64,000 nucleotides of DNA from JAOPZW01 sp034664395. GTDB taxonomy: Bacteria; Actinomycetota; Thermoleophilia; Solirubrobacterales; Solirubrobacteraceae. Below, one piece after another: positions 8,350-16,571 of this stretch; position 1 is the first letter of the stretch, and each line of letters opens with the position of its first letter. Made by a program: the position numbers and the translations under genes. Where the stretch lies: contig JAXDHQ010000309.1 in the NCBI GenBank assembly GCA_034664395.1, positions 25,495-89,494 of the forward strand, written 5' to 3'. Under the pieces are notes generated by a model. That model worked only from the letters and a program-made list of their open reading frames with translations. It was not told the origin of the DNA and made no database searches.

Positions 8350-9171
8350 ATGACGCTCGCCACCGCGCCCCGCCCGACGGGTCGCAGGATGTCATCGGAG
8401 GACTCCCTCGCCCTGTGGCGTGAGTACCGTCGCACGAACGATCGCGCCCTCCGCGACCGCCTGGTCCTGACCTTCGCCCCCCTGGTCAAGTACATCGTCT
8501 ACAAGAAGCTGCGCGAGATGCCCGCCCGCTGCGAGGCGGAGGACTTCATCGCCTGCGGCCTCGAGGCGCTGATCCACTCGATCGAGCGCTACGACCCGGC
8601 GAAGGGCGCCACGCTCGAGCAGTACGCGTGGACGCGGATCCACGGCGCCGTCCTCGACGAGCTCCGCCGCCAGGACTGGGCACCCCGCTCGGTCCGCCGC
8701 TGGGAGCGCGACATCGAGAAGGTGGTCGAGCATTTCACCGTGTTGCACAACCGCCGGCCCACGACCGAGGAGGTCGCCGACGCGCTGGGCGTCGAGGTCC
8801 CCGAGCTGCGCCGCCGCCGCGACGAGATCTCCCGCTCCGAGGTCTCCTCGCTCAACACGCCGGTGCTCGCCGACGACCACACCACGATCGAGCGCATCGA
8901 CACGATCGCCGGCGACGACGAGCGCCAGGACCCGCTGCACGCGGCCGCCACCAGCGAGGCCAAGGACCTCTTCCGCGCCGCCTTCGCCCGCCTTCCGCGC
9001 CGCGAGCGCGAGGTCGCGGTCCTGCTGTACGTCAAGCACCTGACGCTCGCCGAGATCGGCCAGATCCTCGGCGTGTCGGAGAGCCGTGTGTGCCAGATCC
9101 ACACGGCGATGAAGAAGACGCTGCGCACCGCTCTGGAGGCGGACGAGCAGCTCTTCTCGATGGTGGCCTAG
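8350..9171 (+). CDS. fliA: RNA polymerase sigma factor, FliA/WhiG type (sigma-28 family)
   Basis: The product has 273 residues from the ATG at 8350, which follows AAGGAGA by 6 nt. Region 2 is clear: LVLTFAPLVKYIVYKK, EDFIACGLEALIHSIERYDP and TLEQYAWTRIHGAVLDELR, followed by DWAPRSVRR, the hallmark of FliA/WhiG. Region 3 includes RRPTTEEVADALGV. Region 4 (LPRREREVAVLLYVKHLTLAEIGQILGVSESRVCQIH) is a complete helix-turn-helix for -35 recognition. The family directs flagellar (FliA) or sporulation (WhiG) genes. With csrA downstream and a FlaG-like gene upstream, a flagellar role is preferred. A matching promoter precedes the gene, suggesting autoregulation. Confidence 0.88.
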   Translation: MTLATAPRPTGRRMSSEDSLALWREYRRTNDRALRDRLVLTFAPLVKYIVYKKLREMPARCEAEDFIACGLEALIHSIERYDPAKGATLEQYAWTRIHGAVLDELRRQDWAPRSVRRWERDIEKVVEHFTVLHNRRPTTEEVADALGVEVPELRRRRDEISRSEVSSLNTPVLADDHTTIERIDTIAGDDERQDPLHAAATSEAKDLFRAAFARLPRREREVAVLLYVKHLTLAEIGQILGVSESRVCQIHTAMKKTLRTALEADEQLFSMVA

Positions 9172-9204
9172 GCCGCCATCGAGTCTCGGCGGCAGACCGG
9201 ACAC

Positions 9205-9231
9205 GGCGGAGGCCTCCCACGGGCCTCCGCC
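9205..9231 (+). terminator. Terminator hairpin after the sigma factor gene
   Basis: A perfect 10-bp stem (9205-9214 with 9222-9231) encloses a 7-nt loop. It lies 34 bp past the stop codon and has no T tract. It may separate the sigma gene from csrA. Confidence 0.5.
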
Positions 9232-9316
9232 ACCGCCGCCCCCCGGAGCGCCGCGTCGCCTCCGGCCTTCCTGCGATGATCCGCGCTCCCCGCGCGCACC
9301 AGCAGGAGGTGCTGCC

Positions 9317-9538
9317 ATGCTGATCATCACCAGACGAGCCGGCGAGAAGATCCGTATCGGCGACGACGTCTGCATCGAGGTGATGGAGGTCAGCGGCTCG
9401 ACGGTGCGCGTCGGCATCGCCGCGCCGCGGTCGATCCCCGTGTACCGCGAGGAGATCTGGGCCGCGGTGGCGGCCGAGCACGCCGCGGCCGCGAAGTCCG
9501 GCGCGTCGCCGGCGCCCGGTGGGCCGGGCAGTATCTGA
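9317..9538 (+). CDS. csrA: Carbon storage/translational regulator CsrA
   Basis: This 73-residue protein starts at an ATG preceded by AGGAGGTG with optimal spacing. The CsrA beta-sandwich core is complete: MLIITRRAGEKIRIGDDVCIEV and VRVGIAAPRSIPVYREEI, with the conserved RNA-binding residues of the first strand (LIITRR) and the VxREEI end. CsrA binds GGA motifs in 5' leaders and represses translation of flagellin and other mRNAs. In Gram-positive bacteria it usually sits with flagellar genes (with fliW), which fits the adjacent FliA-type sigma factor. No fliW lies in the window. The last ~20 residues are an Ala/Gly/Pro tail beyond the family core. Confidence 0.92.
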   Translation: MLIITRRAGEKIRIGDDVCIEVMEVSGSTVRVGIAAPRSIPVYREEIWAAVAAEHAAAAKSGASPAPGGPGSI

Positions 9539-9542
9539 GGCA

Positions 9543-9564
9543 GGCGGGAATCGCGCTCCCCGCC
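9543..9564. terminator. Possible bidirectional terminator between csrA and the DsbA-fold gene
   Basis: GGCGGG (9543-9548) pairs with CCCGCC (9559-9564) around a 10-nt loop, between two convergent genes. The stem is short, so confidence is low. Confidence 0.35.
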
Positions 9565-9579
9565 TCGACCGCCTTTCGG

Positions 9580-10386
9580 CTAGTCCGCCCGCCAGAGCAT
9601 GCCCGTCAGGGTCTGCTCCGGCTTCAGCCGCCACTCGCTGGCGAGCCGCCACAGCTCGGCGGCGACGAGCGTGACCGGCTGGTCGCACACCGCCGCCACC
9701 TCGGCGGTCGAGATGCGCCCGAAGCGGCGCACCGCCTCCTCGACGTCGGGCAGCGGCTGCGGGCTGGCCCCAGCGGCGGCCACGGCCGCGCGCAGGGCGC
9801 CGGGATCGCCGCCGTCGTAGAGCCAGTGGACGCCACCGCCGTTGCCGTCCGCCTTGCCGTGGACGGCGAACGTCGGCAACGGCACGCGCGCCTCGCCGTC
9901 GCGCGCGGCGTCGCGGGCGCGCTCGAGGTCGGCCCCGAACGCCTCCAGGCTGGCGTGCGAACGCAGATCGATGGCGAACCGCTCGACGTCCAGGCCGGGC
10001 ACGAGCCGAGCGACGTCGACGAGCGCGTCGAACGTGTCGAGCTTGCGCCGGTCGACCATCAGCCCCTCGCGCACGACGCGCAGGTAGGCCCCGTCGAGGT
10101 CCTGGTCGGCGGCGGCCTTGACCGCCTGGCAGGCCGGGTAGGAGGAGGCCGGCGGGGCGTCGAGCCACAGGCGCGGGTCGGTGGGCATCCCGCTGGCCGC
10201 GGCGGCGTCGAGAACGCGGCGCATGGTCTCGACCGGGTTGCGGAACTCCCGTGCCATCCCGCCCATGACGTAGGTGATCCGAAGGTCGGTGCCGAACTCA
10301 GCCTGAAGGCGGCGAAGACCCGGTTCGGCCGCCCACGACCACGGGCAGGCAGGGTCGGTGAAGTACGTCACATGAACGGCGCCCAC
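9580..10386 (-). CDS. DsbA family (thioredoxin-fold) protein, FrnE-like
   Basis: The product has 268 residues with a GTG start. The N-terminus VHVTYFTDPACPWSWAAEP carries the active site as C14-P-W-S17: the second cysteine of the usual CxxC is Ser. Such monothiol members are grouped with the FrnE/2-hydroxychromene-isomerase branch of the DsbA superfamily and may be glutathione- or mycothiol-linked rather than classical disulfide oxidases. GMAREF, PASSYPACQAVKAA and the insertion-helix region follow, and a cis-Pro stretch (RVPLPTFAVHGK) lies at ~175. No signal peptide, so it is cytoplasmic. It diverges from the kinase gene at 10404 by only 17 bp. Confidence 0.8.
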   Translation of the reverse strand: MGAVHVTYFTDPACPWSWAAEPGLRRLQAEFGTDLRITYVMGGMAREFRNPVETMRRVLDAAAASGMPTDPRLWLDAPPASSYPACQAVKAAADQDLDGAYLRVVREGLMVDRRKLDTFDALVDVARLVPGLDVERFAIDLRSHASLEAFGADLERARDAARDGEARVPLPTFAVHGKADGNGGGVHWLYDGGDPGALRAAVAAAGASPQPLPDVEEAVRRFGRISTAEVAAVCDQPVTLVAAELWRLASEWRLKPEQTLTGMLWRAD

Positions 10387-10391
10387 ATCCG

Positions 10392-10397
10392 CACAAT
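10392..10397 (+). promoter_or_regulatory. Putative -10 element (CACAAT) of the discoidin-domain kinase gene
   Basis: CACAAT ends 6 nt before the ATG at 10404, within the 17-bp gap to the divergent dsbA-like gene. The spacing fits a leaderless mRNA. Confidence 0.35.
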
Positions 10398-10403
10398 AAA
10401 GGC

Positions 10404-11918
10404 ATGAGCTCCCAGGTCGGCACGCTTCTCTCTGGGCGCTATCGGCTCGACGCGCAGATCGGCGCGGGCGGGATGTCGACCGTCTACCGGGCCTTCGACA
10501 CCCTGCTCGAGCGCCAGGTCGCGATCAAGCTCATGCACCGCGAGATCGCCTCGGATTCCGACCAGCTCGAGCGCTTCCGGCGCGAGGCGCGCGCCGTCGC
10601 GCTGCTCAACCATCCCCACGTCGTCGGGGTCATCGACGCCGGCGACGACAAGGATCCGCTGAGCCCGATGCCGTACATCGTCTTCGAGTACGTCGAGGGC
10701 GAGACGCTCAAGGACCGCATCCGCCGCCACGGCCGCCTGCCCGTCGGCGAGGCGGTCGCCTACGGGATCGAGATCGCCCGCGCGCTGGGCGCCGCCCACG
10801 ACCGGCGCATCGTCCACCGCGACGTCAAGCCCCAGAACGTCCTCATCGACGAGGAGGGGACGGCCAAGATCACCGACTTCGGGATCGCCCGCTCGCTGGC
10901 CGAGGAGGGGCTGACCGCCGACGGGCGCGTGCTGGGGACGACGGACTACGTCTCGCCCGAGCAGGCGCTGGGCCAGGACGTCGGGCCCCAGAGCGACATC
11001 TACTCGCTGGGCATCGTGCTCTTCGAGATGCTCACCGGCGACGTGCCCTTCCACGGCGAGAACCAGGTCGCGGTGGCGATGAAGCACGTGCGCGAGGAGC
11101 TGCCCGACGTCCAGCTCCGGCGACCGGAGGTCTCCAGCGCGCTGGCCTCGGTGGTCGACCGCGCCACCGCCCGCGACCTCGACCGGCGCTACGCCACCGA
11201 CCAGGAGCTCATCGACGACCTCGAGGACGTCCTGGCGATCGAGACCGCGCGCTCGGGCCATGCCACCGGCGAGGCGACGGCCGTCATCCGCACGCTGCCG
11301 TCGAGCACCCGCCGGCGCCTGCCCCTGCGCCTGCGCCACCCGCTGCGCCTGTTCGTAGCGCTGCTGCTCGTCGGCGCCGCGGTCGCGGTCGTCCTGGTCG
11401 TCCTCGCGGCCGGCCGCGCCCAGCACGGCGCCCAGCCCATCCGCGACTTCCAGCCGCCGGCGCACACCGACCTCGTCCCGTTCTCGCTCAAGCAGGACGC
11501 CGCCGAGGACTACGACCCGTTCGGCAGCAACGGCGAGCACCACGCCCAGGCCAAGGCGGTCGTCGACGGCGACACCGGCACGTTCTGGTCGACCGAGACC
11601 TACGAGGGCGGCACGCTCAACAACAAGCCCGGCGTGGGCATCTACGTCATCGCCGACCCGACGGTGGCCGCGCGCGAGATGCAGATCATCACGCCGACCA
11701 AGGGCTGGGACGGCAGCGTCTACGTCGCCAAGGCCGGCGCGGCGCCCAAGACCATCGACGGATGGACGCGCGTCGGGGACATCAGCGGCGCCCAGACCAG
11801 CGAGCACGTGGGGCTCGACACGGCGCGCAACCGCTACCGCTACTACCTGGTCTGGATCACCAAGCTGCCGCCGGGCGCCAGCAAGGTCGAGATCGCCGAG
11901 ATCCGGCTGTTCCGGTAG
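10404..11918 (+). CDS. Receptor-like Ser/Thr protein kinase with extracellular F5/8-type (discoidin) domain
   Basis: The 504-residue protein has a complete Hanks-type kinase domain (~12-275): glycine loop GAGGMSTVY (20-28), catalytic Lys42, HRDVKPQN (138-145), DFG (158-160) and SPEQ. After a basic linker there is one membrane helix (~316-336). The outer region (~365-504) has the fold signature of a discoidin/F5-8C sugar-binding domain: AKAVVDGDTGTFWSTETY, a central MQIITPTKGWDGSVYV strand pair, and RYRYYLVWITKLP then EIAEIRLFR at the end. Such domains bind carbohydrate or lipid, so it may sense wall or surface glycans. The ligand is unknown. It is not part of the pknB operon 1.3 kb away. Confidence 0.88.
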   Translation: MSSQVGTLLSGRYRLDAQIGAGGMSTVYRAFDTLLERQVAIKLMHREIASDSDQLERFRREARAVALLNHPHVVGVIDAGDDKDPLSPMPYIVFEYVEGETLKDRIRRHGRLPVGEAVAYGIEIARALGAAHDRRIVHRDVKPQNVLIDEEGTAKITDFGIARSLAEEGLTADGRVLGTTDYVSPEQALGQDVGPQSDIYSLGIVLFEMLTGDVPFHGENQVAVAMKHVREELPDVQLRRPEVSSALASVVDRATARDLDRRYATDQELIDDLEDVLAIETARSGHATGEATAVIRTLPSSTRRRLPLRLRHPLRLFVALLLVGAAVAVVLVVLAAGRAQHGAQPIRDFQPPAHTDLVPFSLKQDAAEDYDPFGSNGEHHAQAKAVVDGDTGTFWSTETYEGGTLNNKPGVGIYVIADPTVAAREMQIITPTKGWDGSVYVAKAGAAPKTIDGWTRVGDISGAQTSEHVGLDTARNRYRYYLVWITKLPPGASKVEIAEIRLFR

Positions 11919-12241
11919 CTCGTTGCAAACGCTGTCCACCCCCCTCCCGCGCGAGCGAAACCGCCCGCCCACCCCGCGAAGAGCAAGCAGACGCCGCGCA
12001 GAGTCGTGACGATCGTGGTGCCCGCCGTTGCAGACCACACCCGGCCCCAGGCGCACGACGAATTTGTCACCTGGGAGGTGACATTTTCGCCGAGCACGCT
12101 CGCGGGAGGACGACCGCTCGCGCTCCGCAGCGCCGCCGACTCCGCTTGCCTCTCGATGCCGTGCGCCGCGCAGCACCGCCGCGAACGCGGACGCCCCAGG
12201 CGCACGCGGACGCCCCAGGCGTAAAGCCGCGCCCCCGACCC
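11919..12241. other. Intergenic region with a perfect inverted repeat and short direct repeats
   Basis: No gene is supported in these 323 bp between convergent genes. The notable content is the inverted repeat at 12059-12089 and two copies of ACGCGGACGCCCCAGGC near 12187-12221, with a third partial copy (CCCCAGGCGCACG) near 12043-12057. Confidence 0.5.
12059..12089. repeat. Inverted repeat TGTCACCT-GGG-AGGTGACA with T-rich flank
   Basis: An 8-bp perfect palindrome (12065-12072 with 12076-12083, 3-bp spacer) extends to 14 bp with two mismatches (CGAATT against AATTTTCG-side bases). As RNA it is a compact hairpin ending in TTTT on the plus strand, so it may terminate the kinase gene. It could also be a dispersed intergenic repeat or an operator. 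Confidence 0.5.
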
Positions 12242-13246
12242 CTAGTGCCGGTAGGCCCGCTCGCGCTCGAAGCGCTGCACCGCGATGGCGACGAGGCGGT
12301 CGCAGAGCTCGGAGTACGACAGGCCGCTGGCCTCCCAGAGCTTGGCGTAGACGCTCGTCGGCGTGAACCCGGGCATGGTGTTGAGCTCGTTGAGCAGGAC
12401 GCCCTCGCCGTCGCGCCCGGCGGCGGCGGGGTCGACGAAGAAGTCGGCGCGCGCGAGGCCGCTGCAGCCGGCCAGGCGGAAGGCGCGCGCGGCGAGCTCG
12501 CGCACGCGCTCGCGCGCGGCGTCGCCGATGCGGGCGGGCACGACGAGCTCCATCCCGCCCGGCTCGTACTTGGCCTCGTAGTCGTACCAGCCGCCCTCGC
12601 CCGCGGCGAGCAGGATCTCCCCCGGCGTGCTCGCGTCCGCGTCGTCGGTCGGCCCGAGCACCGAGCACTCGACCTCCAGGCCGTCGGCGCCGGCCTCGAC
12701 GATGACGAGCGGGTCGTGGACGAAGGCCGTCTCGAGCGCGTCGTCGAGCTCGCCCAGGTCGTCGACGCGGACGATCCCGACCGACGAGCCCAGCCGCGCG
12801 GGCTTGACCCAGCACGGGAGCCCGAGGGCGGCGATCGCGGCGCGCGACTCCTCGCGCGTGGGCTCCTCGACGGCGACGTGGTCGACCTGCGGCAGCCCGG
12901 CGCGCGCCATGACCTGCTTGAAGCGGACCTTGTCCATGCAGAGCGCGCTGGCGAGCACGCCGGCGCCGACGTACGGCACGTCGAGCAGCTCGAGCAGCCC
13001 CTGGACGGTGCCGTCCTCGCCGAACGGTCCGTGCAGCGCCGGGAAGACGGCGTCGGCGCCGAGCAGGCCGCCGCCGGGACGGAGGGTCACCTCCTCGCCG
13101 TCGCACGACCACGTGCCGTCGCGGGCGAGGAGGACGTCGACGACCTCGTGGCCGCCGGCCGCCAGCCCCTCCCGCACCGATGCCCCGGACGCGAGCGAGA
13201 CCTCGTGCTCGGACGAGCGCCCGCCGGCCAGGACGGCCACCCTCAC
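12242..13246 (-). CDS. ddl: D-alanine--D-alanine ligase (copy 1, in the pknB operon)
   Basis: The 334-residue ATP-grasp enzyme joins two D-Ala for peptidoglycan precursors. Conserved elements: VAVLAGGRSSEHEVSLASG (substrate Glu in EHEVS), FPALHGPFGEDGTVQGLLE, the ATP-binding WVKPARLGSSVGI with the catalytic Ser, the omega-loop WYDYEAKY with the conserved Tyr, and NELNTMPGFTPTSVYAKLW with the Mg ligands. The GTG start overlaps the pknB stop (GTGA), placing it last in the fhaA-pknB operon. A second, divergent ddl lies at 42007. Confidence 0.95.
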   Translation of the reverse strand: MRVAVLAGGRSSEHEVSLASGASVREGLAAGGHEVVDVLLARDGTWSCDGEEVTLRPGGGLLGADAVFPALHGPFGEDGTVQGLLELLDVPYVGAGVLASALCMDKVRFKQVMARAGLPQVDHVAVEEPTREESRAAIAALGLPCWVKPARLGSSVGIVRVDDLGELDDALETAFVHDPLVIVEAGADGLEVECSVLGPTDDADASTPGEILLAAGEGGWYDYEAKYEPGGMELVVPARIGDAARERVRELAARAFRLAGCSGLARADFFVDPAAAGRDGEGVLLNELNTMPGFTPTSVYAKLWEASGLSYSELCDRLVAIAVQRFERERAYRH

Positions 13247-15147
13247 GGGGTGGCTCCAGGGGCAGGCGTCGCCGGCGGCGGCGGGGTCGGCGTCGTCGGG
13301 GCCCCGCCGTCGGGCGGCAGGTTGGCGTTGTAGTGGCCGACGACGATCGTGACCTTCGAACCCTTCTTGGCCTTGCCGGTCTTCGGGGTCTGGTCGATCA
13401 CGACGCCGTCGCCCTCGAGCGAGTTGACGTCCTGGGTCGTCTGGTCGACCTCGAAGCCCTCCTTCGACAGGCGGCGGACCGCGGTGGCGACGGTCTCGCC
13501 GGTCATGTCGGGGACCGCGACCTCCTGCGGACCCGTGGCCACGGTGAGGGTGACCGTCGAGCCCTTGGGCGCGTTCCCGCCGCCGGGCGGGTCCTGCGAG
13601 AGGACGGTGTCGGCCGGCTTGTCGCTGGAGTCCTGGTCCTTGCGCGTGACCTTGAAGCCGGCCGTCTCGAGCTCGCTCTTGGCGTCGGCGAACGTCCGGT
13701 CGGTGACGTTGGGCACCCCGACGGACGGCGGCCCCGAGGAGACGGTGAGCGCCACCACCGAGCCCTTGTCGACCCGCTGGCCCTGGTCGGGCGACGCCGA
13801 GATGACCTTGCCCTTCGGCACCGTGTCGGACTCCTGGTCGGTCTCGGTGGATCGCAGGCCCGCCTTCTGCAATCGCCCGTTGGCCGACTTCGCCGTGAGG
13901 CCCACGACCTGCGGCACCACGGTCTGCGCGAGCCCGGCCGACACGGTCAGCGTGACCGTCGAGCCCTTCTTGAGCTTCGTGCCGGCGCCGGGATCCTGCG
14001 CCAGGACCTGGCCCTTGGGCTGCGACGACGTGCGCGGCCGCGTGGCCGACTGGAAGCCGTCGTGGCTGAGGATCGACGCGGCGGTCGGCTGGTCGCGGCC
14101 GACGACCTGGGGCACCGTGGCCTTGCGGCCGTTGAGCAGCAGGACGCCGGCGACGATCGCGCCGGCCACGAGCACCAGGGCGAGCGCCCACCACCACCAG
14201 CGCGCGCCCTCGCGGCGCTCGCGCGGCGGCAGCGGCTGGGCGGGGTAGACGTAGGCGTCGCTCGGGAGCGGCTCGACCATGGTCGGCGGCCCGACCGGCG
14301 CGACGGCGGTCATGCCGGTGCCCATGCGCGCCGCCTCGAGCGCCGCGATCATCTCGTCGGCGTTGGCGTAGCGGACCGTCGGGTCCTTCTCCAGCGCGCG
14401 CAGGACCACGGCCTCGAGCTGCGGACCCACCGCGCCGTTGTAGGCGCTCGGCGGCACCGGGCGCTCGTTGACGTGCTTGAGCGCGATGGTCACCGCGCTC
14501 TCGCCGTCGAAGGGCACGCGGCCGGTGAGCAGCTCGTAGAGGATCACGCCGACCGAGTAGATGTCCGACGCCGCGCTCACCGGCGTGCCCTGCGCCTGCT
14601 CGGGCGACAGGTACTGCGCGGTGCCCATGATCGAGCCGGTCTGCGTCATGTCCGACGCGCCGGCGCGGGCGATGCCGAAGTCGGTGACCTTGGCCCGGCC
14701 CTCCTCGTCGACGATCACGTTGTGGGGCTTGAGGTCGCGGTGGATGATCCCGCGACGGTGCGCGAAGCGGGCCGCGCGCAGGATCTGCAGCGTCAGGTCG
14801 ATCGCGCGGTCGGGGTCGAGCAGGCCCTCCTCCTGGACGACCTGCTTGAGCGTGCGGCCCTCCAGGTACTCCATCGCGATGTAGTAGGTGCCGTCGTACT
14901 CGCCCCGGTCGTAGACCGACACCACGTGCTGGTGCTGCAGGCCCGCGGCGCTCGACGCCTCGCGGCGGAAGCGCTCGACGAACTCGCGGTCCTCGGCGAA
15001 CCGGCGGTGCAGGATCTTCAGCGCGACCTTGCGCCCGAGCTGGAGGTCCTGGGCGCAGTACACGTCGGCCATCCCGCCGCTGCCGACGCGGTCGAGCACG
15101 CGGTAGCGACCGTCGACGACCGTCTCGGTGTCCAGGCGTTCGGTCAC
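13243..15147 (-). CDS. pknB: Ser/Thr protein kinase PknB/StkP-type with four PASTA domains
   Basis: The 634-residue transmembrane kinase starts at the GTG overlapping the pbpA stop. The kinase domain covers ~13-275: GSGGMADVY (22-30), Lys44, HRDLKPHN (136-143), DFG (156-158), a Thr-rich activation loop (TQTGSIMGTAQYLSPEQ). A proline-rich juxtamembrane stretch leads to a helix after four Trp (~317-339). Outside are four PASTA repeats beginning VPQVVG, VPQVVG, VPNVTD and VPDMTG (~345-606), and then a Pro/Thr tail. PASTA domains bind muropeptides and lipid II, so the kinase reports wall synthesis state. Its operon also encodes PstP phosphatase, FHA readers, FtsW/RodA and PBP, as in Mycobacterium. 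Confidence 0.96.
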   Translation of the reverse strand: MTERLDTETVVDGRYRVLDRVGSGGMADVYCAQDLQLGRKVALKILHRRFAEDREFVERFRREASSAAGLQHQHVVSVYDRGEYDGTYYIAMEYLEGRTLKQVVQEEGLLDPDRAIDLTLQILRAARFAHRRGIIHRDLKPHNVIVDEEGRAKVTDFGIARAGASDMTQTGSIMGTAQYLSPEQAQGTPVSAASDIYSVGVILYELLTGRVPFDGESAVTIALKHVNERPVPPSAYNGAVGPQLEAVVLRALEKDPTVRYANADEMIAALEAARMGTGMTAVAPVGPPTMVEPLPSDAYVYPAQPLPPRERREGARWWWWALALVLVAGAIVAGVLLLNGRKATVPQVVGRDQPTAASILSHDGFQSATRPRTSSQPKGQVLAQDPGAGTKLKKGSTVTLTVSAGLAQTVVPQVVGLTAKSANGRLQKAGLRSTETDQESDTVPKGKVISASPDQGQRVDKGSVVALTVSSGPPSVGVPNVTDRTFADAKSELETAGFKVTRKDQDSSDKPADTVLSQDPPGGGNAPKGSTVTLTVATGPQEVAVPDMTGETVATAVRRLSKEGFEVDQTTQDVNSLEGDGVVIDQTPKTGKAKKGSKVTIVVGHYNANLPPDGGAPTTPTPPPPATPAPGATP

Positions 15148-16571
15148 TTCAGCAGCTCCTGCATGACGGCTTTGGCGATCGGGGCGGCGACGGTGCCGCC
15201 GAACCCGGTGCCGCACTCCACCGTAGCGGCGATGGCGACACGTGGATCGTGAACGGGCGCAAAGGCGATGAACCAGAGCTGGTTGGGTCCGCACGAGCGG
15301 TCGACCTCGGCCGTCCCCGTCTTGCCGGCCACGTCGATGCCCTGCAGCGCGGCGGCGGTGCCGGTGCCCTCCTTGACGACCTGGGCCATCATCGCCCCCA
15401 CCTTCGTCGCCGTAGCCGGCGACATCGCCTGCGACAGCTCCGTCGGCCCGATGCGGCGCACCGTGCGCCCGTCCCGGTCGACGACCCGGTCGACGATGTG
15501 CGGCTTCATGAGCTTGCCGCCGTTGGCGACCGCCGACGCGACCATCGCCATCTGCAGCGGCGTCACCGTGAGCCGGTCCTGCCCGATGGCCATGCGCCCG
15601 ACGTCGACGAAGCGGCTCGTCGGGCTGATGATCCGCCCGTTGCGCCGCTCGCCGCTCGCCACCCGCTCGTCGAGCGGGAGGTCGATCGGCACGGGGCCGT
15701 CGAAGCCCAGGCGGTCCATGTAGGTCTTCATCGTCTGCTTGCCGAGCTTCTCGCCGACCTCGCCGAAGACCGTGTTGACGGACTTCGTCAGGGCCTCGGT
15801 GAGGGTGATGTCGCCGAAGGTCTCACCGTTGTCGTTGTTGAGGGGAACGCCCGAGATGGGCTTGCCGTTGCGCCCGCTGACGAGCGAGTCGGGGGTGTAG
15901 CGGCCCGAGTCGAGCGCCGCGATGGTCGTGACGACCTTGAACGTCGAGCCCGGCGGGTAGCCGGCCTGGGTGACGCGGTCCAGGAGCGGCGCGTCGCGGT
16001 TGCGGTTCAGCGCGGCGAACGTCGCCTGCTGGCGGATGCGGTCGGGGTCGTAGCCCGGGTTGGAGGCCATGACCTCGATCGCCCCCGTGCGCGGGTTCAG
16101 CGCGACGACCGCGCCCTTGCGCCCGTTGAGCTGCGCCAGCGCGACCCGCTGGGCCGCGGGGTTGAGCGTCGTGTGCAGGTCGTCGCCCTGGCGCTTGGAG
16201 CCCGACAGGCGGTCGAGCAGCGAGCCGATCGCGTCCTTGCGCCCCGTGAGGTCGTCGTTGTAGGAGCGCTCCAGCCCCGCGCGGCCCTGGCGCACGAAGT
16301 TGTAGCCGACGGCGTGCGGGAAGATGTCGCCCTGCGGGTAGCGCCGGGTGTACGTGCCGTCCGACTGGCGGACCGAGCGCGCGAGCACGCTGCCGTCGCC
16401 GGCGCGGATCAGCCCGCGCGGGATCCGCTGCTCCTCCAGCAGCTCGCGCCGGTTCTTGGGGTTGGAGCGCAGCGCGTCGGCGCTGAACACGGTCCACCGC
16501 GAGGTCGCCCCGACGAGCACGGCGAACAGCAGGGCGACCACGACGAACAGGCGCGCGATCGGGGCGTTCAT
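15144..16571 (-). CDS. pbpA: Penicillin-binding protein 2-type transpeptidase (PbpA)
   Basis: This 475-residue class B PBP has one N-terminal membrane anchor (~4-24), a dimerisation/pedestal region (RIPRGLIRAGDGSVLARS and GYNFVRQGRAGLERSYN), and a transpeptidase domain with SxxK at 209-212 (GSTFK), SxN at 264-266 (SVN) and KTG at 417-419. It crosslinks peptidoglycan outside the membrane and works with the FtsW/RodA-type glycosyltransferase encoded just upstream (ATGA overlap). Its length is close to mycobacterial PbpA (~490). Confidence 0.95.
   Translation of the reverse strand: MNAPIARLFVVVALLFAVLVGATSRWTVFSADALRSNPKNRRELLEEQRIPRGLIRAGDGSVLARSVRQSDGTYTRRYPQGDIFPHAVGYNFVRQGRAGLERSYNDDLTGRKDAIGSLLDRLSGSKRQGDDLHTTLNPAAQRVALAQLNGRKGAVVALNPRTGAIEVMASNPGYDPDRIRQQATFAALNRNRDAPLLDRVTQAGYPPGSTFKVVTTIAALDSGRYTPDSLVSGRNGKPISGVPLNNDNGETFGDITLTEALTKSVNTVFGEVGEKLGKQTMKTYMDRLGFDGPVPIDLPLDERVASGERRNGRIISPTSRFVDVGRMAIGQDRLTVTPLQMAMVASAVANGGKLMKPHIVDRVVDRDGRTVRRIGPTELSQAMSPATATKVGAMMAQVVKEGTGTAAALQGIDVAGKTGTAEVDRSCGPNQLWFIAFAPVHDPRVAIAATVECGTGFGGTVAAPIAKAVMQELLK

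Noticed and set aside
15148..15294. N-terminal extension of pknB inside pbpA
   Set aside because: The frame continues upstream only because of GC content. The GTG at 15147 overlaps the pbpA stop and gives the normal kinase N-terminus.
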